The notes under the pieces were generated by a model. It made no database searches. It was not told where the DNA came from and worked only from the letters and a program-made list of their open reading frames with translations. Shown here in pieces: positions 23,827 to 32,321 of a DNA stretch of 64,000 nt. This stretch comes from UBA3102 sp964413055 (GTDB lineage Bacteria; Bacillota; Desulfotomaculia; Desulfotomaculales; Pelotomaculaceae): assembly GCA_964413055.1 (NCBI GenBank), contig CAYPRB010000001.1, positions 296,948 to 360,947 of the forward strand, in the 5' to 3' direction. A program made the position numbers and the translations under genes. Each line of letters begins with the position of its first letter. Position 1 is the stretch's first letter.

Positions 23827-26373
23827 ATGTCCCGAAAACCGGAACTTCTGGCTCCGGCCGGTAATTGGGAATCCCTGGTAGCGGCGGTTGGAAACGGCGC
23901 CGACGCGGTCTACCTGGGGGGCAGAGCGTTCAACGCCAGGCAGTCGGCCGGCAACTTTACCGGGGAAGAACTGGTCCGGGCGGTGGAATTCGCCCATGTC
24001 CGGGGAGTAAAAGTATACGTTACGGTGAATACGCTGCTGGATGAACGGGAGTTGGATGAAGCCGCCGGTTTTTTGCATTTTCTTCAGCAAATTGGAGCCG
24101 ATGCCGCTATTGTGCAGGATCTGGGGCTGGCCTGGCTGGCAAGGCAGGTGGTTCCGGAACTGCCGCTGCACGCCAGTACCCAGATGACGGTGCACAATCT
24201 GCTTGCGGCGCTTGTTTTAAAGGAAGCCGGTATAGAAAGGATCATCGCGGCGCGGGAGCTTTCCCTGGCTGCGCTGAAAGAAATGGTGCAGCGCGGCGGG
24301 ATAAAAGTTGAGGTTTTTATCCATGGTGCCCTGTGCGTATGTTATTCCGGCCAGTGCCTGATGTCCAGCTTGATCGGCGGCCGGAGCGGCAACCGGGGGT
24401 GTTGTGCCCAGCCGTGCCGCCTCAATTATGAACTTGTAGACCGGCGGGGCGGCCGTTCCCTGGTCAATCCGGAAAAGACCGGGAAGTACCTGCTTTCGCC
24501 CAAAGACCTGAATTTAAGCGCGCACCTGCCGGACTTGATTGCTGCCGGTATCGTTTCGTTTAAAATCGAGGGGCGGATGAAGCGGCCGGAGTATGTGGCC
24601 ACGGTGGTGCGGGTATACCGGGAACTTTTGAACCGGGCCGCGGCGGGAGAAGAATTTTTGGTCCGTCCGGAGGAAGCCCGCGATCTGGCGCAGATTTTCA
24701 ACCGGGATTTTACTACCGGCTATTTTTACGGCCGGCCGGGCAGGGGCCTGATGAGCTACAAGCGTCCGAATCACCGTGGGGTGCGCCTGGGACGGGTGAA
24801 AAATTTTGACCGGAGGAACCGCCTGGCGGAGATATTATTGGAAGAACCCTTGCGGTTGGGGGACGGAATTGAGGCGTGGGTCACCGAGGGCGGCCGGGCA
24901 GCCGGAAAGGTGCGGCGGATATTATTGAACGGCAGACCGGTGGAACGGGCGCCGGCCGCTTCCGTGGTGCGGGTGGAGATAACCGGGCGGATTGCACCCG
25001 GCGACAGGGTGTTTAAGGTATATGACGCCGATTTGATGGAAAGGGCCAGGGCCGGCTTTACCTCGCCGCGGGAGCAGAGAAAAATACCGGTCAAATGCAA
25101 GGTGACCGCAAGGCCGGGTACGCCGCTGCGGATTACGGTACAGGACCCGGACGGGCTTACCGGTGTGGCTGAAACAGCTGCTCCGGCCCGGACCGCTTTA
25201 AAAAGTCCTCTTACCCCGGATTATTTAAAAAAACAGTTGAGCCGGCTCGGAAACACCCCTTATACGCTGGCCGGGGTAGAATGCGCCCTGGCCGGGGAAA
25301 TCATGGTGCCGGTAAGCCAGATTAACGCCGCCCGGCGCACGGCCCTGGAAATATTGTCGCAACGGAGGGCAGCCGCTTTAAAACCACCGCCGGTGCCGCT
25401 CAATGTTTTTAAACGGAGACTGGAAAGGGTTTTTACCCCCAGCGGCCGGGAAAACGCCGGCCCGCGGTTTTCCGGCCGGCCGGGGCTGGCGGTTGCGGTT
25501 AACGGGCCGGCGTCTCTGGAGGCGGCGGTCCGGGCCGGGTGCAGTGAGGTTTATTTCGGGGGGGAATACTACCGTTCCCAAAAGCCCGTAACCTTAAAAG
25601 ATATTCATGCTGCAGCGGAGACCTGCGCCCGGGGCGGGGTGCGTTTCATCCTGTCCGCGCCCCGGATTCAGCAGGACGGGGAATTGGACGACTACTGCCG
25701 CCTGCTGGAAAAAACCGCTGCCCTGCCGGTGGACGGATTGCTGGCCGGGAACCTCGGTTTAATTAAAAAAGCCCGCGAAATTACCGGCAAACCGGTTTAC
25801 GCGGATTTTTCACTGAACACGTTTAACCACCGGACCGCCCATTTTCTGAAAAATGTTGGGGTTAGCCGGGTTACCCTGTCTCCGGAATTGACTGCCCATC
25901 AGATTGAAAAGTTGATTCCGCTCCTGCCTGTACCGGCAGAAATAATAATCCACGGAGCAATGCCCCTGATGGTTGCGGAGCATTGTATTCCGGGGGCCCT
26001 GCTGGGCGGCGGCCGGCCGTTTGATGGGTGCCGCGGGCCTTGCCGGGACCGGCGCTACGGCCTGAAAGACCGCAAGGGAGTAATTTTTCCGCTGGAAATG
26101 GACCAGGCCTGCCGCATGCATATTTTTAACTCCCGGGACCTGTGTATGCTGGATCGCGTCGGGGACCTGGCGGCAGCCGGACCGGCCGTCCTGCGCGTTG
26201 AGGCCAGGCAGGAAGGGGCGGATTACGTGCGGGACGTGGTGCGGGCTTACCGCCGGGTAATGGCTGTATTGCCGGAGGCTCTTACCGCGGATGAACTGGC
26301 GGGATGGAAGCAGTCCCTGGTCCGGTACAGTCCCGCCGGATTTACCAGGGGGCACTACTACCGCGGTGTATAA
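23827..26373 (+). CDS. U32-family protein (RlhA/TrhP-like)
   Basis: 849 residues. The first U32 barrel opens PELLAPAGNWESLVAAVGNG, followed by YLGGRAFNARQSAGNF and the Cys cluster HGALCVCYSGQCLMSS plus GCCAQPCR that binds an iron-sulfur cluster in characterised U32 proteins. A DUF3656-like middle region follows, and then a second U32-like unit (EAAVRAGCSEVYFGG, IIIHGAMPLMVAEHC, CRGPCRD). Homologues hydroxylate 23S rRNA (RlhA) or tRNA uridine (TrhP) using prephenate-derived chemistry. ATG 23827 is preferred over the adjacent TTG 23824. It lies 6 nt after the NIF3-like gene. Confidence 0.88.
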   Translation: MSRKPELLAPAGNWESLVAAVGNGADAVYLGGRAFNARQSAGNFTGEELVRAVEFAHVRGVKVYVTVNTLLDERELDEAAGFLHFLQQIGADAAIVQDLGLAWLARQVVPELPLHASTQMTVHNLLAALVLKEAGIERIIAARELSLAALKEMVQRGGIKVEVFIHGALCVCYSGQCLMSSLIGGRSGNRGCCAQPCRLNYELVDRRGGRSLVNPEKTGKYLLSPKDLNLSAHLPDLIAAGIVSFKIEGRMKRPEYVATVVRVYRELLNRAAAGEEFLVRPEEARDLAQIFNRDFTTGYFYGRPGRGLMSYKRPNHRGVRLGRVKNFDRRNRLAEILLEEPLRLGDGIEAWVTEGGRAAGKVRRILLNGRPVERAPAASVVRVEITGRIAPGDRVFKVYDADLMERARAGFTSPREQRKIPVKCKVTARPGTPLRITVQDPDGLTGVAETAAPARTALKSPLTPDYLKKQLSRLGNTPYTLAGVECALAGEIMVPVSQINAARRTALEILSQRRAAALKPPPVPLNVFKRRLERVFTPSGRENAGPRFSGRPGLAVAVNGPASLEAAVRAGCSEVYFGGEYYRSQKPVTLKDIHAAAETCARGGVRFILSAPRIQQDGELDDYCRLLEKTAALPVDGLLAGNLGLIKKAREITGKPVYADFSLNTFNHRTAHFLKNVGVSRVTLSPELTAHQIEKLIPLLPVPAEIIIHGAMPLMVAEHCIPGALLGGGRPFDGCRGPCRDRRYGLKDRKGVIFPLEMDQACRMHIFNSRDLCMLDRVGDLAAAGPAVLRVEARQEGADYVRDVVRAYRRVMAVLPEALTADELAGWKQSLVRYSPAGFTRGHYYRGV

Positions 26374-26409
26374 TAATAAATGAAAAAAATCCGGAAGGCA
26401 AGAAGAAGC

Positions 26410-28779
26410 ATGAACGAAAAAACGCTTAAAAGGCTGGAATATTATAAAGTATTGGAACGGCTGGCTTCTTTTACCGGTTCAGTATTGGGACGGGAACGGG
26501 CGCTGGCCCTGAAACCGGCGGACGACCTGGAGGTTATTTTGCGCTGGCAGGCTGAAACCAGCGAGGGGCGCGATCTTTTGCGGCTGGATCCCACCGCCGG
26601 GTTCGGCGGTTGGCAGGATATCAGGAGCCAGCTCGGGCGGGCCGGGCGCGGAGCCGTGCTCGAACCGGAGGAACTGCTGGCGGTGGCGGAGACCCTTACC
26701 GCGGGCAGGTTAATTAAAAAGTTTTTTCTGGACCGGGAGGAACGCTATCCTTTACTGGGCGCACTGGCTTTTAAACTGGTTTCCCTGCCGGAACTGGAGC
26801 AGGAAATAAAAAAAGCGGTACTTCCCGGCGGGGCAGTGGCGGATACCGCCTCGCCGGAGTTAGCGCGGGTGCGGCGGAAAATGCTCAGTACCCAGGCGCG
26901 TATAAGAGAACAACTGGAATATATCACCCGGTCCCCCGGTTATCAAAAATACCTGCAGGATCCCATAGTAACGGTCCGGGAAGGCCGGTACGTGGTTCCG
27001 GTAAAGGTCGAGTACCGGGCACAGATACGGGGCCTGGTACACGACCAGTCCGCCAGCGGCGCCACCCTTTTTATTGAGCCGGCGGCGGTGGTGGAAAAAA
27101 ACAATGCATTGAAGCGCCTGAAATTGGAGGAAAAAGAGGAAATCCACCGCATATTACTCCGGCTTTCGGAAGCGGTAACCCGGCACGTGGAAGAGATTGG
27201 TGCGGCGCTGGATACGCTGGGCGAAATTGATTTTATTCTGGCCAAAGCCAGGTACAGCCGTGAATTGGACGCCTGGGCGCCCGCGTTGCAGGACCGGGAA
27301 CCGTTTATAAATTTCCGGCAGGGCCGGCACCCCCTGCTAAAGGGGGCGGTAGTGCCGGTAGACATCGTGCTGGGTGATGCTTTTGACACGCTGATAATTA
27401 CCGGGCCGAATACCGGGGGAAAAACGGTTACTTTGAAAACTGCCGGGCTGCTGGTTCTAATGGCCCAGTCGGGGCTGCACCTGCCTGCCGGGGAAGGTTC
27501 CCGCATGAGTATTTTCAAGCGGATTTTTGCCGATATAGGTGACGAACAGAGTATTGAACAAAGCTTGAGCACTTTTTCCTCCCACCTGACCAATATCGTG
27601 GACATCATCCGCCTGGCCGGGCGGGAGAGCCTGGTGCTGCTGGATGAACTGGGAGCCGGAACCGATCCTACCGAGGGGGCCGCTCTGGCCCAGGCGATTC
27701 TGGAGAAGCTGCACGCGTCAGGGGCCAAAACCGTGGCTACCACGCACCACAGCGAGTTAAAAAATTTTGCCTATTCCCGGGCGCGGGTGGAAAATGCCAG
27801 TGTGGAGTTTGACGCGGTTACTTTAAGACCCACCTATCGCCTCTTGACCGGTAAGCCGGGCCGCAGTAACGCGTTTGAAATTGCGGCCAAGTTGGGGCTG
27901 CCCGCGGCGATAGTGGCGCGGGCCAGGGAATTTCTTACAGCAGAGCAGGTCCAGGCGGCGGAATTGATGCGCAACCTGGAAAGGGCGCAGCAAGTGGCGG
28001 AAGAAGAGAAGCGCCAGGCGGCGGTATTGAGGGAAGAAGCCCGGCGGCTCAAAGAAAAGTACACCGGAATGGAAGCGGACCTGGCCCGGCGGCGGGAATC
28101 CGTCCTGGCCAAAGCGGGGGATGAAGCAAAAAACCTGGTCCGGTCGGCCAGGCAGGAAGCAGAAGCAGCCGTCAAAGAACTGCGGGAAAAATTGGCCGGT
28201 GACGCCGCCCGCGCCAGGGAAAGCGCCATCCAGGAAGCCAGGGAAAAGCTGAAAGCGCTGGACCGGAGAGTAAACCGGGCGCGCCCCGGCAGAGCGGCAC
28301 CCGCCGGCGAAATACCCGGTGCGTTGCTTCCCGGCGAAGAAGTATTTCTGCCGGAATTCAACCGGCGGGGTTATGTCGTGGATTCTCCCGGTCCCGCCGG
28401 TGAGGTGCAGGTACAGGTAGGCATCATGAAAGTCAGCGTACCGCTTAAAGATTTGCGCCGGGTGGAAAAAGAAGCTGCCGTGACGGACGGCGGGCAGTAT
28501 ACAACGGCCGGGGTAATGCTGGACAAGGCCAGGGAAATATCACCTGAACTCGATTTAAGAGGCCGGTATGCTGAAGAAGCCCTGCTCGAGGTGGAAAAGT
28601 ACCTCGACGATGCTTGTTTGGCCGGTCTGAACCGGATTCGCCTGATCCACGGCAAGGGCACCGGTTCGCTTCGTGCGGCGGTGCACAAAAAACTGAAGGG
28701 GGACCGGCGGGTAAAGTTTTTCCGTTTGGGGGAACATGGTGAAGGGGGTCCCGGCGTGACGGTGGTTGAGCTGTCGTAA
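26410..28779 (+). CDS. mutS2: MutS2 endonuclease/ribosome rescue ATPase
   Basis: About 789 residues. It has a clamp/lever region, Walker A GPNTGGKTVTLKT near residue 330, Walker B VLLDELGAGTDPTEGAAL, a long coiled coil (residues about 515-640, rich in Ala/Glu/Arg), and a C-terminal Smr nuclease domain (LDLRGRYAEEALLEVEKYL, RLIHGKGTGSLRAAVHKKL). MutS2 acts on recombination intermediates and, in Bacillus, on collided ribosomes. The frame opens at ATG 26380, but homologues begin near MNEKTLKRLEYYK, so ATG 26410 is chosen. Confidence 0.93.
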   Translation: MNEKTLKRLEYYKVLERLASFTGSVLGRERALALKPADDLEVILRWQAETSEGRDLLRLDPTAGFGGWQDIRSQLGRAGRGAVLEPEELLAVAETLTAGRLIKKFFLDREERYPLLGALAFKLVSLPELEQEIKKAVLPGGAVADTASPELARVRRKMLSTQARIREQLEYITRSPGYQKYLQDPIVTVREGRYVVPVKVEYRAQIRGLVHDQSASGATLFIEPAAVVEKNNALKRLKLEEKEEIHRILLRLSEAVTRHVEEIGAALDTLGEIDFILAKARYSRELDAWAPALQDREPFINFRQGRHPLLKGAVVPVDIVLGDAFDTLIITGPNTGGKTVTLKTAGLLVLMAQSGLHLPAGEGSRMSIFKRIFADIGDEQSIEQSLSTFSSHLTNIVDIIRLAGRESLVLLDELGAGTDPTEGAALAQAILEKLHASGAKTVATTHHSELKNFAYSRARVENASVEFDAVTLRPTYRLLTGKPGRSNAFEIAAKLGLPAAIVARAREFLTAEQVQAAELMRNLERAQQVAEEEKRQAAVLREEARRLKEKYTGMEADLARRRESVLAKAGDEAKNLVRSARQEAEAAVKELREKLAGDAARARESAIQEAREKLKALDRRVNRARPGRAAPAGEIPGALLPGEEVFLPEFNRRGYVVDSPGPAGEVQVQVGIMKVSVPLKDLRRVEKEAAVTDGGQYTTAGVMLDKAREISPELDLRGRYAEEALLEVEKYLDDACLAGLNRIRLIHGKGTGSLRAAVHKKLKGDRRVKFFRLGEHGEGGPGVTVVELS

Positions 28780-28797
28780 CCGGTATATACAAGATAT

Positions 28798-28829
28798 AAT
28801 TAAAAGGCCGTGCCTTTAAGGAACGGCCT
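28798..28829 (-). terminator. Terminator of the CotF-like genes
   Basis: On the minus strand, AGGCCGT and ACGGCCT form the stem, followed by TTTTAATT. It lies between the convergent mutS2 and coat-like genes. Confidence 0.7.
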
Positions 28830-28843
28830 AAAAAGCGGTGGTT

Positions 28844-29092
28844 TTACCTGCCGGAGAAAAAAGACTTTACCTGCTGCAGGTCATTTTGGTCCGCCGGTGG
28901 GGCGGCGTGATAGAAACCTTTCTGTTCGGCTAACTTATACAGGTCGTACTGGAACATTTCATCCTGGTCTCTTATTTGGGTGATAGTTTGCCTTAGCTGT
29001 TGGTTGGACGTTTGGGCGATAACGTTGGCATAACCGGTCAGGCTGCTGTTAACCATGGATAGTACGTCATTGACCATATCTTTTTCGCGCAT
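28844..29092 (-). CDS. CotF-like spore coat protein
   Basis: 82 residues, almost all helical: DVLSMVNSSLTGYANVIAQT, QTITQIRDQDEMFQYDLYKLAEQKGFY. The repeated helix and the YKLAEQKGFY signature fit the CotF/ferritin-like coat family of spore formers. A CCTCC-complement ribosome site lies before the ATG. It is 12 nt behind a second small coat-like gene and likely shares its transcript. Function in the coat is inferred from family. Confidence 0.75.
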   Translation of the reverse strand: MREKDMVNDVLSMVNSSLTGYANVIAQTSNQQLRQTITQIRDQDEMFQYDLYKLAEQKGFYHAAPPADQNDLQQVKSFFSGR

Positions 29093-29104
29093 GTTTACTA
29101 CCTC

Positions 29105-29287
29105 CTAACCTAAAAAGGACATTAATTTTTGTTTGGTCTTCATGGCATCCTGAGCTGATTTTTCAAACATTTGTTTTACTTGCGGGTCGGTTGCCTGCTG
29201 TGAAAAATCCTGCAATTTTTGGTGTGCCGTTTCGTGAGAATAAATGAGATGCCGCAAGTTTTGCAGTTCCTGTTGGTTTAATTGCAT
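29105..29287 (-). CDS. Small CotF-like helical protein
   Basis: 60 residues: QLNQQELQNLRHLIYSHETA then KLQDFSQQATDPQVKQMFEKSA. Such Gln/His-rich helical proteins pair with CotF-like partners in Clostridia. AGGAG precedes the ATG. It is first in a two-gene minus-strand unit. Confidence 0.75.
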   Translation of the reverse strand: MQLNQQELQNLRHLIYSHETAHQKLQDFSQQATDPQVKQMFEKSAQDAMKTKQKLMSFLG

Positions 29288-29374
29288 GATAACAGCACTC
29301 CTTTCTTCAGATTTTTTGTTGTATAATAATATTGTTTCCTTGAAACTATTTTTTATTCCTTTTACCTGCTTTTC

Positions 29375-29402
29375 AAAAAAAAACCGGGACAGGCCCGGCT
29401 TG
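29375..29402 (-). terminator. Terminator of the CBM25-like gene
   Basis: On the minus strand, GCCGGG and CCCGG(T) flank a short loop and are followed by T8. Confidence 0.8.
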
Positions 29403-29409
29403 AGAGAAT

Positions 29410-29730
29410 TTAAAATGATTTGTAGGTCCAGTTGTATCCGTAATTATTGTCCCAGTTGTCAGCCGTGTCGCGGAAACAAAAAGTCAATTGGTTGTCTTCC
29501 ATGTTTAAGGTTTTTTTCCAGCCTTCCGGTGTCTGCTGCATGCGAAAGTCTTCTACCGACTTCCAGTGCGTGGGATCGCCAAAACCGCCGTGGAGGAAAA
29601 CCTGGTTTGCTCCGCATTTATTCAGCAGCCCGTTATAAGTAATGGTAATGTCGCTGCCATCGGGAGATAGTGATTTTACAAAGACGCCTCCTTTTTCATC
29701 AGACCAGCCGTGGTGATACAATTGACGCAC
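29410..29730 (-). CDS. CBM25/CBM53-like starch-binding protein
   Basis: 106 residues with no catalytic domain and no signal peptide. ITITYNGLLNKCGANQVFLHGGFG, WKSVEDFRMQQTPEGWKKTL and FCFRDTADNWDNNYGYNWTY are the aromatic and Asn/Asp features of CBM25/53 starch-binding modules. A GGAGG site precedes the ATG. Standalone cytoplasmic CBMs in spore formers may bind glycogen-like reserves. It sits next to the coat-like genes, but with its own terminator. Confidence 0.7.
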   Translation of the reverse strand: MRQLYHHGWSDEKGGVFVKSLSPDGSDITITYNGLLNKCGANQVFLHGGFGDPTHWKSVEDFRMQQTPEGWKKTLNMEDNQLTFCFRDTADNWDNNYGYNWTYKSF

Positions 29731-29850
29731 CTCCTTAGAGAATAATGTTTATTTATCCACTGTTATTGTGAACCGAATTTAAAGTTACTATGAATGGTTA
29801 AAAGTAACATGCATACTATATATTTCTTAACTAGGCAGGGGGGGGTTAAA

Positions 29851-32046
29851 ATGAGGTTGCCGGACGATGGTCGAAAAGTATTCGATGCCCGGTACGCTCA
29901 GCGGGATGATGACGGAAATATAGTGGAAAATTTTGAACAGGCGGTTTACCGTCTTGCCCGGGCGGCCGCCGGTGCGGAAAAAGAACGCCAAAAGTTTTGG
30001 GAAGATAAATTTGCTTCTGTGCTCGGGAAGCTTTTGTTTGTTCCTTCAACTCCCATTTGGGCTAATGTCGGGAAAACGGACCGCCCCTGGCAGCCGGGCG
30101 CCTGTTTTGTATTGGAGGTCCGGGACAGCCTGGAGTCGATGTACCAGACCTTGAAGGAGACGGCCATGGTGTTCAAGTCGGGCGGGGGAGTGGGTTATAA
30201 TTTTTCCGGTATCCGGCCGAAAGGCGCTCTGGTGCGTTCCACCAAAGGAAAGGCTTCCGGTGTGGTCGAGTTGATTAAATTGTTCGATGCCTCTTCGAAT
30301 ATGGTCATGCAGGGGGGGGTAAGAAGGGGCGCGTCGATGGGGATTTTAAACATCGACCACCCGGAAGTAATTGACTTTATTAATTCGAAGTTGAATGGCG
30401 GGATTACTAATTTCAACCTTTCCGCCGGAGTAACCGGCGCCTTCATGAAAGCCTTGGAAGATGACGCTTCCTGGTCGCTGGTGTTTGACGGTAAAGTGTA
30501 TCAAGAAATTGCCGCCCGCGAGTTGTGGTATATGCTCATTAAAGCGGCGCATTCCTGCGGGGACCCGGGAGTGGTTTTTGTGGACCGCTTTCAGCAGCAT
30601 AACCCCGTACCGGGCCGGTTTATCAATGCTTGCAATCCTTGTGGGGAACAGCCGCTGAGTCCGGGTGAATCCTGCCTGTTGGGCAGTATCAACCTGGCCG
30701 GGCTTACTTCGGACAAAGGTACCTACGATCTGGCGGTGCTAGAAGAAACGGTGGCCACGGCCGTTCGCTTCCTGGACAACCTGATTGACGTGGCACAGTA
30801 CCCGCTTCCCCTGATCGACGAAGCTACCAGGGCTACCCGTAAAATCGGTTTGGGGTTTACCGGTCTGGCGGACGCCTTAATTAAGGCCGGTCGCCCTTAT
30901 GATTCGGAAGGGGGCAGAAAATACACCGGTAATGTATCCCGGCGGATACAAGAGGCGGCACATAATGCTTCCAGGGAACTGGCCCGGGAGAAAGGCTGTT
31001 TTCCCGAGTGGGAGGACAGTATCTTCGCACCCGGAGATAAACGCCGTAATGCCGCTTGTATCACCATCGCACCGACCGGGTCCGTGACTACTATGGCCGG
31101 TTGCGAGGGGTACGGGGTGGAGCCGATTTTTGCGGTTGCTTACACCAAATCCACCAACGTTGCCGGCGACTTTGAAGTGTTTTCGCCGCTGTTCCTGGAG
31201 GCTTGCAAAAAATACAATGTACCCGCCGCGGTTATGTCGGAAGTCGCTGAGCGGGGTACCTGCCGGGGTGTTGAAGCATTACCGGCGGATATCACCCGGG
31301 TTTTCAAGTGCGCCCAGGATATCAGTCCCGAAGACCATATCCTGATGCAGGCGGAAGTACAGAAATACGTGGATAATGCCGTGAGTAAAACCGTTAACCT
31401 GCCGGAAACGGCTGCTGTCGAGGATATCGATAAGTGTTACCGGATGGCTTATGACTTGAACCTCAAGGGGATCACCGTTTTTCGCGACGGGTGTAAGAAA
31501 GGTACGGTGACCGTAGGCAAGGCGAAAACTGAAGGGTCCTCCGGCAATTTGCGCCGCGGGGAAATCCTGCCGCGGCCGGTGAGCGCGCAAGGCATGACCT
31601 ACCGGCTTAATACCGGCTGCGGGAAGCTTTATTTAACCATTAACTACCGGCCTGATAACGGCGAGATTCTGGAAACTTTTATCACTACCGGTTCGGACGG
31701 CGGCTGCCTGGTATACACCGAGGCCACATCGAGATTAATCAGCCTGGCGATCCGGGGCGGTTTACCCGTAGATGAAATAGTCGAGCAGTTGATGAGTACG
31801 CATGCCTGTCCTTCATATATGGCGGCGAAGGGGAAAGGGAAAGTACTGTCTCCCGGAAAGTCGTGCGCTTCGGCGATAGCCAAGAAAATAGCGGAGGTGA
31901 AAACCAACCTGGACCGCAAATATAACGGCGGCCCGGCAGCGGTAAAAGATCCGGAGGGCATTTTAAAATGCGCGGTGTGCGGGGAAAAGCTGAACATGGC
32001 CGAAGGCTGCCTGGTATGCCGCAACTGCGGCTTTTCCAAGTGCTAG
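29851..32046 (+). CDS. nrdJ: Adenosylcobalamin-dependent ribonucleotide reductase (class II)
   Basis: About 731 residues. Class II NrdJ motifs: FVPSTPIWANVG, PGACFVLEV with the first redox Cys, MVFKSGGGVGYNFSGIRP, the radical-site NACNPCGEQPL (finger-loop Cys, Asn, Glu), and IAPTGSVTTMAGCEGYGVEP. The C-terminal region has a TSCPSYMA-like lid (HACPSYMAAKG) and a zinc ribbon CAVCGEKLN then CLVCRNCG. It reduces ribonucleotides using B12, without oxygen. ATG 29851 follows G8; upstream codons are in frame but lack a ribosome site. No cobalamin riboswitch is seen in the 120 nt before it. Confidence 0.95.
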   Translation: MRLPDDGRKVFDARYAQRDDDGNIVENFEQAVYRLARAAAGAEKERQKFWEDKFASVLGKLLFVPSTPIWANVGKTDRPWQPGACFVLEVRDSLESMYQTLKETAMVFKSGGGVGYNFSGIRPKGALVRSTKGKASGVVELIKLFDASSNMVMQGGVRRGASMGILNIDHPEVIDFINSKLNGGITNFNLSAGVTGAFMKALEDDASWSLVFDGKVYQEIAARELWYMLIKAAHSCGDPGVVFVDRFQQHNPVPGRFINACNPCGEQPLSPGESCLLGSINLAGLTSDKGTYDLAVLEETVATAVRFLDNLIDVAQYPLPLIDEATRATRKIGLGFTGLADALIKAGRPYDSEGGRKYTGNVSRRIQEAAHNASRELAREKGCFPEWEDSIFAPGDKRRNAACITIAPTGSVTTMAGCEGYGVEPIFAVAYTKSTNVAGDFEVFSPLFLEACKKYNVPAAVMSEVAERGTCRGVEALPADITRVFKCAQDISPEDHILMQAEVQKYVDNAVSKTVNLPETAAVEDIDKCYRMAYDLNLKGITVFRDGCKKGTVTVGKAKTEGSSGNLRRGEILPRPVSAQGMTYRLNTGCGKLYLTINYRPDNGEILETFITTGSDGGCLVYTEATSRLISLAIRGGLPVDEIVEQLMSTHACPSYMAAKGKGKVLSPGKSCASAIAKKIAEVKTNLDRKYNGGPAAVKDPEGILKCAVCGEKLNMAEGCLVCRNCGFSKC

Positions 32047-32059
32047 ACCAGCCACCCCA

Positions 32060-32114
32060 CCAAAAACAGCAAAAACAGGGGAAAGAAAACAGAGAACCGT
32101 CCCCTGTTTTTGTT
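32060..32114 (-). repeat. Dispersed GGGACGGTTCT hairpin repeat, copy A
   Basis: The hairpin has stem AAAACAG (32086-32092)/CTGTTTT (32104-32110) around the 11-nt loop AGAACCGTCCC, which reads GGGACGGTTCT on the minus strand. An alternative 12-bp stem (32071-32082 with 32100-32111) encloses it. The 55 nt are identical to copy B across the gap. It starts 14 nt after the nrdJ stop. Confidence 0.9.
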
Positions 32115-32214
32115 NNNNNNNNNNNNNNNNNNNNNNNNNNNNNNNNNNNNNNNNNNNNNNNNNNNNNNNNNNNNNNNNNNNNNNNNNNNNNNNNNNNNNN
32201 NNNNNNNNNNNNNN
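32115..32214. other. 100-N assembly gap
   Basis: Exactly 100 N, the convention for a gap of unknown size, bounded by two identical 55-nt repeats. The true sequence between nrdJ and the PBP gene is unknown. Confidence 0.98.
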
Positions 32215-32269
32215 CCAAAAACAGCAAAAACAGGGGAAAGAAAACAGAGAACCGTCCCCTGTTTTTGTT
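32215..32269 (-). repeat. Dispersed hairpin repeat, copy B
   Basis: Identical to copy A: stem 32241-32247/32259-32265 around loop AGAACCGTCCC. It is followed by a perfect palindrome GTTTCACCC-gcc-GGGTGAAAC at 32267-32287, joining it to copy C. Confidence 0.9.
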
Positions 32270-32281
32270 TCACCCGCCGGG

Positions 32282-32310
32282 TGAAACAGAGAACCGTCCC
32301 CTGTTTTTGT
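32282..32310 (-). repeat. Dispersed hairpin repeat, copy C
   Basis: Stem AAACAG (32284-32289)/CTGTTT (32301-32306), the same 11-nt loop. It begins 12 nt downstream of the PBP stop codon and has GGGACGGTTCT in the PBP coding sense. Confidence 0.9.
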
Positions 32311-32321
32311 TCCGCCTGGAC

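Noticed and set aside
29731..29850. Cobalamin riboswitch before nrdJ
   Set aside because: The 120 nt are too short, and no B12-box-like sequence is visible.
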